Assembly (NCBI GenBank): GCA_002423545.1
Contig: DIWP01000042.1
Span: 16,539-45,196, forward strand
Direction: 5' to 3'
DNA length: 28,658 nucleotides
DNA from: Thermoleophilia bacterium UBA6103
GTDB lineage: Bacteria; Actinomycetota; Thermoleophilia; UBA2241
Part shown: positions 7,597-15,432 of the stretch, piece after piece
Numbering within the stretch: position 1 is the stretch's first letter
Layout of the letters: the number at the start of each line of letters is the position of its first letter
Notes under the pieces: generated by a model
Told to the model about the DNA's origin: nothing
What the model saw: the letters and a program-made list of their open reading frames with translations, nothing else
Databases searched by the model: none
Program-made: the position numbers and the translations under genes

Positions 7597-8204
7597 CCCC
7601 GGTCCGGCCAGACGACGGTCGTGAAGAGGCGATCGGGAAGGGCGGCGACGTGCTTGGTGAGGGAGCCGGCTTCACGCTGCTCGAGGTCCTGGCGGCGGCG
7701 GTGGTCCTGGTGATCGCCGTGGCGGCGGGCACCGGCATCATCGCGCTGGCCCTGACGCAGAGCAGCCGCGACGTCACGGCAGTGGGTGAGCGTGATGCCG
7801 CTCTCGAGGTGCAGTGGCGGCTGGCGGGCCTGCCGTACGTGAGCGCTGCGCCGGGCGAGGAGTCGCTGGTCGCGGCACTCTTTCCGCACGCGACAGTGGC
7901 GTTCAACACACCCGAGGAGCTCTATGTGCCGGCCGCGGACGGCTGCTGGCCGGGGCCGGCCTTCGTGACCTACCAGGAGGCCGACGGCCGTCGTCTGGCC
8001 GCCGTGGCGCAGTTCCTGTGGCGCACGGGAGACGGCGGCTGGGTGACGGTGCCCCGTGGGCGGATAGACGGGGCGTGCTTCGACGTCGACACGCCGCCGC
8101 CGGTGCTCCGTCTCGAGCTGCGGCCGGCGAACGATCCGTCGCGTCCGGCTCTCCTCAGCCGGGTCTTCGTCGCCGACTGCCTGCGAGGAGATGACGCGCC
8201 GTGA
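7593..8204 (+). CDS. Minor pilin, PilV/GspI-like prepilin
   Basis: A 203-residue prepilin with signal GEGAG^FTLLEVLAAAVVLVIA; mature Phe1 and Glu5 are both present, and the leader of about 27 residues is acidic/polar and long. The rest (about residues 60-203) is a globular domain with cysteines in GCWPGP, GACFDVD and ADCLRG that could form disulfides outside the cell. It starts in the stop codon of the preceding gene (ATGA) and its own stop overlaps the next GTG, so expression is coupled. The PilV/GspI label rests on position and the FTLLEVL motif only. Confidence 0.78.
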   Translation: MTPVRPDDGREEAIGKGGDVLGEGAGFTLLEVLAAAVVLVIAVAAGTGIIALALTQSSRDVTAVGERDAALEVQWRLAGLPYVSAAPGEESLVAALFPHATVAFNTPEELYVPAADGCWPGPAFVTYQEADGRRLAAVAQFLWRTGDGGWVTVPRGRIDGACFDVDTPPPVLRLELRPANDPSRPALLSRVFVADCLRGDDAP

Positions 8205-8785
8205 TGGTGTCGCCGGCGAGCCGGGTACACCGCCGCACGTCCGCGGCATGCCGCGACGTGCGCGGCTGCCTTGGCCTGACGCTCATCGAGGTGCTGCTGG
8301 CGGCGTCGCTGGGGGCGGTGCTGCTGGCCGGCGCCTGGGGCTGGGCCTGGAGTGTCGCCGCGGCCGGCACCGACGTGGGCGACGCCGCCGAGGCGCGCAC
8401 ATCACTGGCCTACGCGCGGCGGATGCTGCTGGCGGACCTGCGCGATGCAGTCGGGCTCGACACGCTTGGTCTGTGCTCGGCGCAGGCCATCGCCCTGCGA
8501 GTCGGCCCCACGAGACATCCGAGCGGCGCAGTGAGCACCGTCTGGAACCGCGAGCGCGGTGTACTGTGGCGGGTCGCGCCGGCCTGTCACCTGGCAGACG
8601 GCGTGGAACGCTTCCACGTCCGCTACCTCGATGCCGCCGGCGTGCCCGTCGGCGACGGAGACGTGCCGCTGCTGCCGGCCCAGATGGAGGCCGTGACGGC
8701 GGTCGAGGTCTCGCTGCGGATCCGCTACGGCAGCGCCTGTGTGGAGGGAAGCTGGCCTGTCCGGCTCGGGAGCGCGCGATGGTGA
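8201..8785 (+). CDS. Minor pilin, PilW/GspJ-like prepilin
   Basis: A 194-residue prepilin-like protein with CLG^LTLIEVLLAASLGAVLLAG; mature Glu5 is present and Leu replaces Phe at position 1. The start may be GTG 8201 or ATG 8204, adjacent codons. The globular part contains CSAQAIALRVG and ERFHVRYLDAAG, strand patterns seen in PilW/GspJ proteins, which often read sequence-defined segments like ERFxVRY. It is third in the coupled run of minor pilins; the last 7 nt overlap the next gene. Confidence 0.78.
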   Translation: MMVSPASRVHRRTSAACRDVRGCLGLTLIEVLLAASLGAVLLAGAWGWAWSVAAAGTDVGDAAEARTSLAYARRMLLADLRDAVGLDTLGLCSAQAIALRVGPTRHPSGAVSTVWNRERGVLWRVAPACHLADGVERFHVRYLDAAGVPVGDGDVPLLPAQMEAVTAVEVSLRIRYGSACVEGSWPVRLGSARW

Positions 8786-10308
8786 ACCGGCGGCGGCAGG
8801 CGGTCTTCCGCGGGCGGTGCTCGCAGGCCGGCTACGTCATGCTGGGAGCGCTGGCGGCGACGGCCGTAGGGCTGCTCCTGGCGCTCTTCGCGTTCGCGGC
8901 GGCAGACGTGGGCGGTCGTGTGACGGCGCGCGACCATGGCGGCGAGCGCGCGCAGGCAGTGGCGCACGGTGCTCTGATCGACGTCGTCGACCGTCTCACG
9001 TGGGGCGGGCTGCCGCAGCTCTGGACCGGGGCCGGCGAGACCACCTGCGATGTGTCCGGCGCCGACGGTGGCACGGCGTGCGTGGTCGTCGCCATGCGGG
9101 ACGCGCAGGATGCCGAGCTCAGCCTGCGGGCCGAGGCACGGGCCGGAACGGCCACAGCCACGGCCGGCGTCGATGTGCGGCTAGTGCCGGAGCGGTTTCC
9201 CTGTGGCCTGACCGTGAGCGGGGACCTCGACTGCACCGCACGGCTGACGCTGGAAGGGACCGGCGCCGCGGTCGGCGGCGACGTCCACGGACGCCAGCAG
9301 ATGCTGTTCCCGGCTGGGCCCGACGGCGCGTCGCCGGCCGACCGCGTCCACGAGGAGCTGTGGACGGTCGCCGCCGTGCACGCGGGCGGCCACATCTACG
9401 CCGACGAGGGAGAGGTCCATGCCGTCGGCTGTGCGGACCCCGGGGACACCGACCTCTGCACCGGCCTGCCGAGCGCCCGCCATGCCGCCGTCGCCGCCGA
9501 CGAGCTCTGGCCGCCGTGTCGCGAGCGGTGGGTGAGCATCGAGGCGCACGTCACTCCAGGCCTCGTGCCGGTCGAGGGTGACGAGATCGACCTGGCGAGC
9601 ATCGCGGCGGCCGTCGCTGCCCTGCCGGCGCCGGGACCGCCGCTGAGCGGGCACATCATCGTCCTGCGGCCCCGGGACGGCGAGCTGGCGCTGCGGGGCT
9701 GGTGGCCGCTCGACGACGGGCAGCCGCAGGTTACCCTGGTCGTCGACGGCGACGTGCTCATCGAGGCCGCCGCCGGCGGCGATGGTCGGTCCTCGGGCGG
9801 CGGTGCGGACGAGACGGGCGTCGCCCTGCGTGGCGCCCTGCTCGTGACCGGGAAGGTCACGGTCGCCGTGCCGACGGTGGTGGTCGGCTCTCTCGCCGCG
9901 CGAGAGCTGGACGTGCAGGCGCCGCTCAGCCTCGTCGTGACCTCCGACTGGCGGGACTCGCCGCCGCCGGGGTCGTTGATGCCCGTCGTGCGCGACGAGC
10001 GAGCCGGCCGGGCGACGGAGCGCGCGCGGTCCGGCCCGGCGCAGGAGTGCCGGAGGCGGCAACGAAACCTGCGGTACGCCGCCTGGTCGGCGAGACTGGG
10101 CTGTCCCGGCGACGTGGCTTGCGACCACTCGGCGCTCATCGTGGACTCATATGAAACGAATGCGAGTCACATGCAGTCTGTGAGAGTATTGGCGCTGTCC
10201 GACCGCCCGGTCGGAGGCGTGCAGGGGGCCATTTGTCTAAAGCTGCGCTCACAACCTGCCGACGTATCCGCTGGCATGGCGAAAGGGCGGGGAATCCGGG
10301 GTGTTTGA
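8779..10308 (+). CDS. Large PilX-like pilus-associated protein with atypical prepilin signal; C-terminus doubtful
   Basis: A 509-residue open frame starting with ATG inside the end of the previous gene. The N-terminus has AG^YVMLGALAATAVGLLLALFA, a prepilin-like signal in which the conserved Glu5 is replaced by Gly, followed by one membrane helix. Residues of about 100-400 are rich in short beta strands and glycine turns (CGLTVSGDLDCTARLTLEG, VHAGGHIYADEGEVHAVGC) with several cysteines, so the exported part may be a beta-solenoid-like domain. From about residue 405 the codon use and base composition change sharply and the sequence runs into what looks like the pilM upstream region, so the true end may be near 9980-10050. 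Function is unknown; linkage to the minor pilins suggests a filament tip or surface component. Confidence 0.65.
   Translation: MVNRRRQAVFRGRCSQAGYVMLGALAATAVGLLLALFAFAAADVGGRVTARDHGGERAQAVAHGALIDVVDRLTWGGLPQLWTGAGETTCDVSGADGGTACVVVAMRDAQDAELSLRAEARAGTATATAGVDVRLVPERFPCGLTVSGDLDCTARLTLEGTGAAVGGDVHGRQQMLFPAGPDGASPADRVHEELWTVAAVHAGGHIYADEGEVHAVGCADPGDTDLCTGLPSARHAAVAADELWPPCRERWVSIEAHVTPGLVPVEGDEIDLASIAAAVAALPAPGPPLSGHIIVLRPRDGELALRGWWPLDDGQPQVTLVVDGDVLIEAAAGGDGRSSGGGADETGVALRGALLVTGKVTVAVPTVVVGSLAARELDVQAPLSLVVTSDWRDSPPPGSLMPVVRDERAGRATERARSGPAQECRRRQRNLRYAAWSARLGCPGDVACDHSALIVDSYETNASHMQSVRVLALSDRPVGGVQGAICLKLRSQPADVSAGMAKGRGIRGV
10199..10214 (+). other. Hairpin upstream of pilM
   Basis: CCGACC-GCCC-GGTCGG forms a perfect 6-bp stem in a lower-GC segment (10141-10200 is about 50% GC against ~70% around it). 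There is no T run, so it is not a typical terminator. It supports the view that this segment is non-coding or regulatory rather than the end of the preceding protein. Confidence 0.4.
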
Positions 10309-11407
10309 GAAAAGCGCTTCGCGCATAGGCCTCAACATAGAACAGACGCTTCTGGCCGGCGTACAGGTCAAGGGCAGCCGCCACGCGCAGGTGCTCACGC
10401 ACGCCTCTCTGCAGACACTGCCGGAGGGGCTGGTGGCCGAGGGCGAAGTCATCGACGTGTCGGGCCTCGCCGGCCAGCTCAAGTCGTTCTGGAAGCGTGC
10501 CGGCTTCCGCCAGCGCCGCGTCCTGCTGGGCATCGCCAATCAGAAGATCGTCGTGCGGGCCATGGAGTTCCCCGTCATGGAAGAGAAGGAGCTGCGCGCG
10601 GCCATCGAGTTCCAGGCCCAGGAAGCGATCCCGATCCCGGTCGAAGAGGCGGTGCTGGACTATCAGGTGATGAGCACCTTCACCGCCGACGACGGCACGC
10701 CGCGGCAGCAGATCCTCCTGGTCGCCGCCCAGAAAGACATGATCCATCAGTTCGTGGAGGTCGCCCGCAAGGCGAACCTCACCGTCGAGGGCATAGACCT
10801 GCAGGCGTTCGCTCTCGCGCGGGCGCTGATGGAAGAGCCCGACCTCTCGCTCGAGCAGCCGGCTGCCGGAGCGGTGGCCATGGTCAACATCGGCTCCGGC
10901 ATCACCAACCTGGTCGTGGTGCAGGATGGGGTGCCGCAGTTCACGCGGGTCATCAGCCTCGGCTCCGAGACGATGATCGAGGCCCTGGCGACCGACAGCG
11001 GCGTCGATACCGAGGAGGCCTGGCGGCTGGCCGTCACCGTTGGCCTGCACGTCGCCGACGCGCCTCTGGATCTGCCGGACGACGTCGACGATGAACGTGC
11101 CGCACAGGTGCATTCCAGCCTTGAGAACTCCTGCGAGACGTTCGCCGACGAGGTCCGCCGCTCCATCGATTACTTCCACACCCAGGCGCACCAGGCAGAG
11201 ATCTCGCGGGTGGTCGTCACCGGCGACGGCTCGCTGGTCCGTTCCCTGCCGACCTACTTCGGTCAGGCGCTGCACATCGACACGATGCTCGGCGACCCGC
11301 TGCGGCGCATCGCCGAGAACAAGTCGAAGCTGAGCGAGGCCGAGCTCGGCGTCCTGGCGCCGCGGCTCTCGATCGCGATCGGCCTGGCGCTTGAGGACGA
11401 GGACTGA
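10301..11407 (+). CDS. pilM: Type IV pilus assembly protein PilM
   Basis: A 368-residue actin-like cytoplasmic protein that binds the N-terminal tail of PilN and links the alignment complex to the motor. Family features are IGLNIEQTLLAGVQ at the start (phosphate-1 region), MEFPVMEEKELRAAIEFQAQEAIPIPVEEAVLDYQV, the segment MVNIGSGITNLVVVQDGVP (phosphate-2) and VVVTGDGSLVRSLP (adenosine motif region). Length is normal. The start is GTG, with AAAGGGCGGGG (10280-10290) upstream. Its stop codon shares a base with the pilN ATG. Confidence 0.94.
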   Translation: MFEKSASRIGLNIEQTLLAGVQVKGSRHAQVLTHASLQTLPEGLVAEGEVIDVSGLAGQLKSFWKRAGFRQRRVLLGIANQKIVVRAMEFPVMEEKELRAAIEFQAQEAIPIPVEEAVLDYQVMSTFTADDGTPRQQILLVAAQKDMIHQFVEVARKANLTVEGIDLQAFALARALMEEPDLSLEQPAAGAVAMVNIGSGITNLVVVQDGVPQFTRVISLGSETMIEALATDSGVDTEEAWRLAVTVGLHVADAPLDLPDDVDDERAAQVHSSLENSCETFADEVRRSIDYFHTQAHQAEISRVVVTGDGSLVRSLPTYFGQALHIDTMLGDPLRRIAENKSKLSEAELGVLAPRLSIAIGLALEDED

Positions 11408-12147
11408 TGGGCGTCCGTCGCATCAACCTGCTGCCGGCGGAGGAGCGGGCCAAGGTCAAGCGCGAGCGCGGCCTCGTGTGGGCCCTGCTGGCGCTCATCG
11501 TGGTCGTCGGCGCCCTCGGCGGGCTCTATGTGTTCGAGAACCAGCGCGTCTCCAACAAGCGCAGCGAACTCGCCGGCCTGCAGAGCCAGCTGGCCCAGCT
11601 GCAGCAGCAGACGGCGGCGTTGAAGCCGTACGAGACGCAGCAGACGCAGCGTGCGTCGATGACCGACGTCGCCAAGCAGATCTACGACTCACGGGTCGTC
11701 TGGTCCAGCATCGCCGAGGAGATCAGCCTGCTCATCCCCGAGGAATGTCGACTGACCCAGCTCACCGCCACGGTGCCGGCGCCGATGTTGGCCGGGAGCG
11801 CCTTCGGGGTCGCCGCAGCCACCGGTGAGGGCAGCGCCGATCTGCAGCTCTCGGGCGAGGCGTACAGCCATCGCGACGTCGCCGAGCTCATGACGCGTCT
11901 GGGTCTCATGCCGCAGATCAAAGACATCACCCTGGTCTCGGCCGACAAGACCAGCGCCAGCGGCGCTGAGACCGGCGAGACCGGCGAGACGACCACGCAG
12001 TCGGTGGTGACGTTCCAGATCGTCGCCAGCCTGCGGCCGTTCCAGAGTCCGGCGCCGTTCGCCCTGCCGGCGACGCCGAGTGCCGCCTCCGGCGGCGAGA
12101 CGGCGCCGGTCGAGACCACAGAGCCGACCGGGAGCGAGGGGCAGTGA
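11407..12147 (+). CDS. pilN: Type IV pilus alignment protein PilN
   Basis: A 246-residue bitopic membrane protein. The cytoplasmic N-terminus has the PilM-binding motif RINLLP (residues 5-10), then a membrane helix at about 22-44, a coiled coil rich in Gln/Leu (about 48-85), and an external ferredoxin-like domain (about 95-215). The last ~30 residues are a Ser/Thr/Glu/Pro-rich, probably disordered tail. It partners with PilO, whose GTG start overlaps its stop. Confidence 0.93.
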   Translation: MGVRRINLLPAEERAKVKRERGLVWALLALIVVVGALGGLYVFENQRVSNKRSELAGLQSQLAQLQQQTAALKPYETQQTQRASMTDVAKQIYDSRVVWSSIAEEISLLIPEECRLTQLTATVPAPMLAGSAFGVAAATGEGSADLQLSGEAYSHRDVAELMTRLGLMPQIKDITLVSADKTSASGAETGETGETTTQSVVTFQIVASLRPFQSPAPFALPATPSAASGGETAPVETTEPTGSEGQ

Positions 12148-12845
12148 GGCTCCGCGGCAAAGAGATCTACATCATCACCGGCGTCATCATCGTCGTGGTC
12201 TGCGTCGCCTGGTTCTTCCTCTTCTACAACCCGCTGCGCAAGGAATCGAGCGATCTGGACAGGCAGATCGACGAGACGCGGCAGCAGGTCACCGAGGCCG
12301 AGAACGAGCTGACCCGCCTCAAGGGCTACGAGAAGACCTCGCCGCAGACCCGCGCCGACCTGCTGCGGCTCAACAAGATGCTGCCCAGCCAGTCGGGCAT
12401 CCCCTCGATCATCATCGAACTCACGCGTACCGCCGAGGAAGCGGGGCTCGACTTCGTCAGCATCCAGCCGGGGGAGATCGCGCCCGGCCAGCCGTTCAGC
12501 GTGCAGACGATGACGCTGGCGTTCTCGGGGCAGTACTTCGACCTCGAGGACTTCCTCTTCCGGCTCGAGAGCTACGTGGAGTATCGCAACAACGCCTTCC
12601 TGGTCACCGGGCGCCTGCTGCAGGTGTCTGTGCTCTCGGTCACCGGCGGCGCGCAGGCGGGTGAGCCGCTGCAGATCCAGTTGACCGTCAACGCGTACCT
12701 GTGGTCGACGCCCGGCAGCAGCACGGCCAACGTCACGCCGCCGGCGCCACTGCCGAGCCCCTCGCCCACCGACAGCGAGACCGCCGTCCCGACACCCGAG
12801 GGCACGGAGCTGCCCACCCCGACCTCCACCGAGGAGGCGCCATGA
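12144..12845 (+). CDS. pilO: Type IV pilus alignment protein PilO
   Basis: A 233-residue bitopic protein: short cytoplasmic start, membrane helix at about residues 8-28, coiled coil at about 34-62, then the PilO domain (LTRTAEEAGLDFVSIQPGE, FSGQYFDLEDFLFRLESYVE) up to about residue 188. The final ~45 residues are Pro/Ser/Thr/Glu-rich (PPAPLPSPSPTDSE), longer than in most PilO proteins. It heterodimerises with PilN. GTG start overlapping pilN by 4 nt; ATGA overlap with the next gene. Confidence 0.92.
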   Translation: MRLRGKEIYIITGVIIVVVCVAWFFLFYNPLRKESSDLDRQIDETRQQVTEAENELTRLKGYEKTSPQTRADLLRLNKMLPSQSGIPSIIIELTRTAEEAGLDFVSIQPGEIAPGQPFSVQTMTLAFSGQYFDLEDFLFRLESYVEYRNNAFLVTGRLLQVSVLSVTGGAQAGEPLQIQLTVNAYLWSTPGSSTANVTPPAPLPSPSPTDSETAVPTPEGTELPTPTSTEEAP

Positions 12846-13690
12846 TCAGCGGCCGCTGGGTTGCGATGATCGTCGTCGCCTTCGCCGTGATCTGCGGCGG
12901 TATTGCCCTGGCGGTGCTGGGCGGCGACGGTGGGAGCACCACCACCATGGGCTCGGTCGGCGGCGGCGGCGATCTGACCGGCGTCGCGGCGACCGATGGG
13001 ACTGAGGCGACGGGCGACGTGGGCACGACGCTTCTCGACCCGGCCAAGCAGGAGCCGATCCTCGACCTCTTCACCGCCAAGGACCCGTTCGCGCCGCTCG
13101 GTGGCTTCTCGCCCGAGCCGACGCCGACGCCCACGCCGACCGAGACGGTGTCGCCAGACGAGCCTCTCTCCGCCGACGTCACCATCGGCGGCATCCCCGA
13201 CACGGTGGTGGCCGGCGACGAGACGCCGCTCGACGACCCGGCGTTCTACGTCGCCGACGTCACGTCGTCGGGGGTCACCTTCGAGCTCATCGACGGCCAG
13301 ACGTTCGACGACGGCAGCTCGTCGGTCGAGGTGGCTGAGGGCCAGGAGGTCGTCGTGACGACCGCCGACACCGGCGAGAGCTTCCGCATCTCGGTCGTCA
13401 GCCTCAACTACGGCGACGACGACGGTGGCGACGACGACGGTGGGGGTGGCGGCGGTGGCGACGACGGCCACACCGTCGAGCTGCGGAGCATCAACACGCA
13501 GAACGGCGTCGATACGGCCACCATCGCGGTCGACGGCGTCACGTATGCGGACCTCGAGGTCGGCGATCAAGTCGACACCGACTGGGGTCAGATCAAGGTC
13601 CTGGCCATAGACCCCGGCGCCCAGACCGTGACGATCCTGCACGGCGACGACACGCTCGTCCTGCGCGTCGGGCAGTCCATCGAGAAGTAG
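12842..13690 (+). CDS. PilP-like pilus protein with tandem beta domains and Asp/Gly linker
   Basis: A 282-residue protein at the pilP position. It has an N-terminal membrane helix (about residues 5-28), a Gly/Thr-rich linker, then KDPFAPLGG (DPF at 81-83); a (R/K)DPF motif in a flexible N-terminal region is typical of PilP. A (PT)n segment follows. Two small beta domains come next, about residues 130-187 (VADVTSSGVTFELIDGQTF ... FRISVVSLNY) and 213-282 (VELRSINTQNGVDTATIAVD ... LVLRVGQSIEK), separated by an Asp/Gly-rich linker at 190-210. PilP normally bridges PilN/PilO to the PilQ secretin, but no pilQ follows. The PilP assignment is by position and motif, not clear homology. Confidence 0.75.
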   Translation: MISGRWVAMIVVAFAVICGGIALAVLGGDGGSTTTMGSVGGGGDLTGVAATDGTEATGDVGTTLLDPAKQEPILDLFTAKDPFAPLGGFSPEPTPTPTPTETVSPDEPLSADVTIGGIPDTVVAGDETPLDDPAFYVADVTSSGVTFELIDGQTFDDGSSSVEVAEGQEVVVTTADTGESFRISVVSLNYGDDDGGDDDGGGGGGGDDGHTVELRSINTQNGVDTATIAVDGVTYADLEVGDQVDTDWGQIKVLAIDPGAQTVTILHGDDTLVLRVGQSIEK

Positions 13691-13706
13691 CGCCGGCACG
13701 CACGCA

Positions 13707-13736
13707 TTGCCCTCGCCGGTCGGCGTGCGGTACTGT
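13707..13736 (+). promoter_or_regulatory. Promoter for the aro genes, probably leaderless
   Basis: TTGCCC (13707-13712), 18 nt, then TACTGT (13731-13736) as -35/-10. Exactly 8 nt separate the -10 from the aroC ATG and no Shine-Dalgarno exists, so transcription probably begins at or next to the start codon. An inverted repeat GCACGC (13700-13705) / GCGTGC (13723-13728) brackets the spacer and could be an operator. Confidence 0.5.
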
Positions 13737-13744
13737 TGCGGGCC

Positions 13745-14896
13745 ATGGCTGCCCTGCGCTTCCTGACCGCCGGTGAGTCGCACGGCCGTCTGCTGACGGC
13801 CGTCGTCGACGGGTGTCCGGCGCGGCTGCGGCTGACCGCCGAGTCGATCGACCGCGACCTGCGGCGCCGCCAGATGGGCTACGGCCGTGGTCCCCGGATG
13901 CAGATCGAGGTCGATCGCGCCCAGATTACCGCCGGCGTGCGCTACGGACGCACCACCGGGGCTCCCATCGCGATGACGATCGCGAACAGGGACGCAGAGA
14001 ACTGGGCCGACGTCCTGAGCGTCGAGCCGGTCGACGCCCCTGCCGAGCCGGTGCGCGTGCCACGGCCCGGGCACGCCGACCTCGGTGGGGCGCTCCTGTA
14101 CGGCTCGCCCGACCTGCGCGACGTCATCGAGCGTGCCAGCGCCCGCGAGACCGCGGCCCGCGTGGCCTGCGGCGCCGTGGCACGGCGCATCCTCGAGGAT
14201 GTCGGGTGCGGCGTCGTGAGCCACGTGGTGCGGGTCGGCGACGTGGCGATCGAGCCCGGCAGGCTGCCCGCCCCCGGCATCGACGACGATCCTTTGCGCT
14301 GCGCCGATCCCGAGGTCAGCGAGCGCATGCGCGCGGCCATCGACGACGCCGCGGCGGCCGGCGACACGCTCGGCGGTGTCTTCGAGGTGGTGGCGACCGG
14401 CTTTCCGCCGGGCGTCGGCAGCTACGTCCAGGGCGACCGCCGCCTCGGCGTCCGACTGACCGCGGCGGTGATGAGCATCCCGGCCATCCGCGGCGTCGAG
14501 ATCGGCTTGGGCTTCGCCGCGGCGGCGCTGCCCGGCTCGGCGGTCCACGACGAGATCGCCTGGGACGAACGCGACGGCTATCGCCGGACGAGCAACCGCT
14601 CCGGCGGTATCGAGGGCGGTATGTCGACCGGCGAGCCGATCGTGCTGCGGGCGGCGATGAAGCCGATCGCGACGCTGCGTCGCCCGCTGCACAGCGTCGA
14701 GCTCGAAAGCCACCGTCCTGTCGAGGCGCGCTACGAGCGCAGCGACGTCTGCGCCGTCCCGGCCGCCTCCGTGGTCGGGGAGGCGGCGGTGGCGCTCTGC
14801 CTGGCCGATGCGCTGGTCGATCGCTTCGGGTCGGCCACCATCGACGAGCTGACCGACGCCGTGACCGCCGCGCGCCGGCGCTGCCGCGACGCATGA
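13745..14896 (+). CDS. aroC: Chorismate synthase
   Basis: A 383-residue enzyme converting 5-enolpyruvylshikimate 3-phosphate to chorismate with reduced FMN, the last common step of aromatic biosynthesis. Characteristic segments are FLTAGESHG at the N-terminus, RRRQMGYGRGPRMQIE, the phosphate-binding RPGHADLGGALLYG region, ASARETAARVACGAVAR, and GGIEGGMSTGEPIVLRAAMKP near residue 290. Length is normal. ATG 13745 begins right at the conserved N-terminus (MAALRFLTAGES); an in-frame TTG three codons upstream is less likely. It leads an aroC-aroK-aroB-aroQ operon with a 4-nt overlap to aroK. Confidence 0.96.
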   Translation: MAALRFLTAGESHGRLLTAVVDGCPARLRLTAESIDRDLRRRQMGYGRGPRMQIEVDRAQITAGVRYGRTTGAPIAMTIANRDAENWADVLSVEPVDAPAEPVRVPRPGHADLGGALLYGSPDLRDVIERASARETAARVACGAVARRILEDVGCGVVSHVVRVGDVAIEPGRLPAPGIDDDPLRCADPEVSERMRAAIDDAAAAGDTLGGVFEVVATGFPPGVGSYVQGDRRLGVRLTAAVMSIPAIRGVEIGLGFAAAALPGSAVHDEIAWDERDGYRRTSNRSGGIEGGMSTGEPIVLRAAMKPIATLRRPLHSVELESHRPVEARYERSDVCAVPAASVVGEAAVALCLADALVDRFGSATIDELTDAVTAARRRCRDA

Positions 14897-15432
14897 GCGG
14901 CGCCGCGAGCGACCGCGGTGCGTCCGTGGCGCTGGTCGGCTTCATGGGTGCCGGCAAGAGCCGCGTCGGCATGGCGCTGGCGCATCGTCTGCGGCTGCCC
15001 TTCGTGGACACCGACGCGCTCATCGCCGAGCAGTGCGGCTCCATCGAGCGTCTGTTCGCCGATCGCGGCGAGGCCTGCTTCCGCTCCATCGAGCGGGACG
15101 TGGTCGTGGACGCGCTCGAGCAGGCGCGGCGCTTCGATTGCGTCGTGGCCCTGGGCGGCGGCGCGGTCACCTCGGCGGACGTCCGGCAGGCGCTGCAGTG
15201 GCTGCCGTGCGTCGTCTGGCTCACGGCGCCGGTCCAGGTCCTGTACGACCGGGCGGCCGAGGGAGGGCGCCCACTGGCCGCCGACGAGCAGACGTTCCGT
15301 GTCCTGTTGGCCGAGCGCGAGCCGCTGTACCAGGAGGTGGCCAGCGTCCGCATCGCCAACGGCCCCGACCGCACCGTCGACGCGGTGACCGGCGAGATCG
15401 TGGAAGCCTGCGGCTGCGAGGCGTCGTCGTGA
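14893..15432 (+). CDS. aroK: Shikimate kinase
   Basis: A 179-residue P-loop kinase that phosphorylates shikimate at the 3-OH. Walker A is GFMGAGKS (about residues 16-23), DTD of VDTDALI is the Mg/shikimate site, GEACFRSIE carries the shikimate-binding Arg, GGGAV follows in Walker B, and the lid contains EGGRPLA. Length is usual. ATG start within the aroC stop (ATGA); its own stop overlaps the aroB GTG, so the three genes are coupled. Confidence 0.95.
   Translation: MSGAASDRGASVALVGFMGAGKSRVGMALAHRLRLPFVDTDALIAEQCGSIERLFADRGEACFRSIERDVVVDALEQARRFDCVVALGGGAVTSADVRQALQWLPCVVWLTAPVQVLYDRAAEGGRPLAADEQTFRVLLAEREPLYQEVASVRIANGPDRTVDAVTGEIVEACGCEASS

Noticed and set aside
10238..10265. A FliA-like promoter (TAAA, 16 nt, GCCGACGT) upstream of pilM
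   Set aside because: The spacing is one nt off, the last bases do not match, and the sigma factor in this window is of the SigB/SigF branch, not FliA.
12572..14713. A 713-codon antisense open frame across pilO, the PilP-like gene and aroC
   Set aside because: It covers three well-supported + strand genes and its translation is Arg/Asp/Ala-rich shadow sequence.
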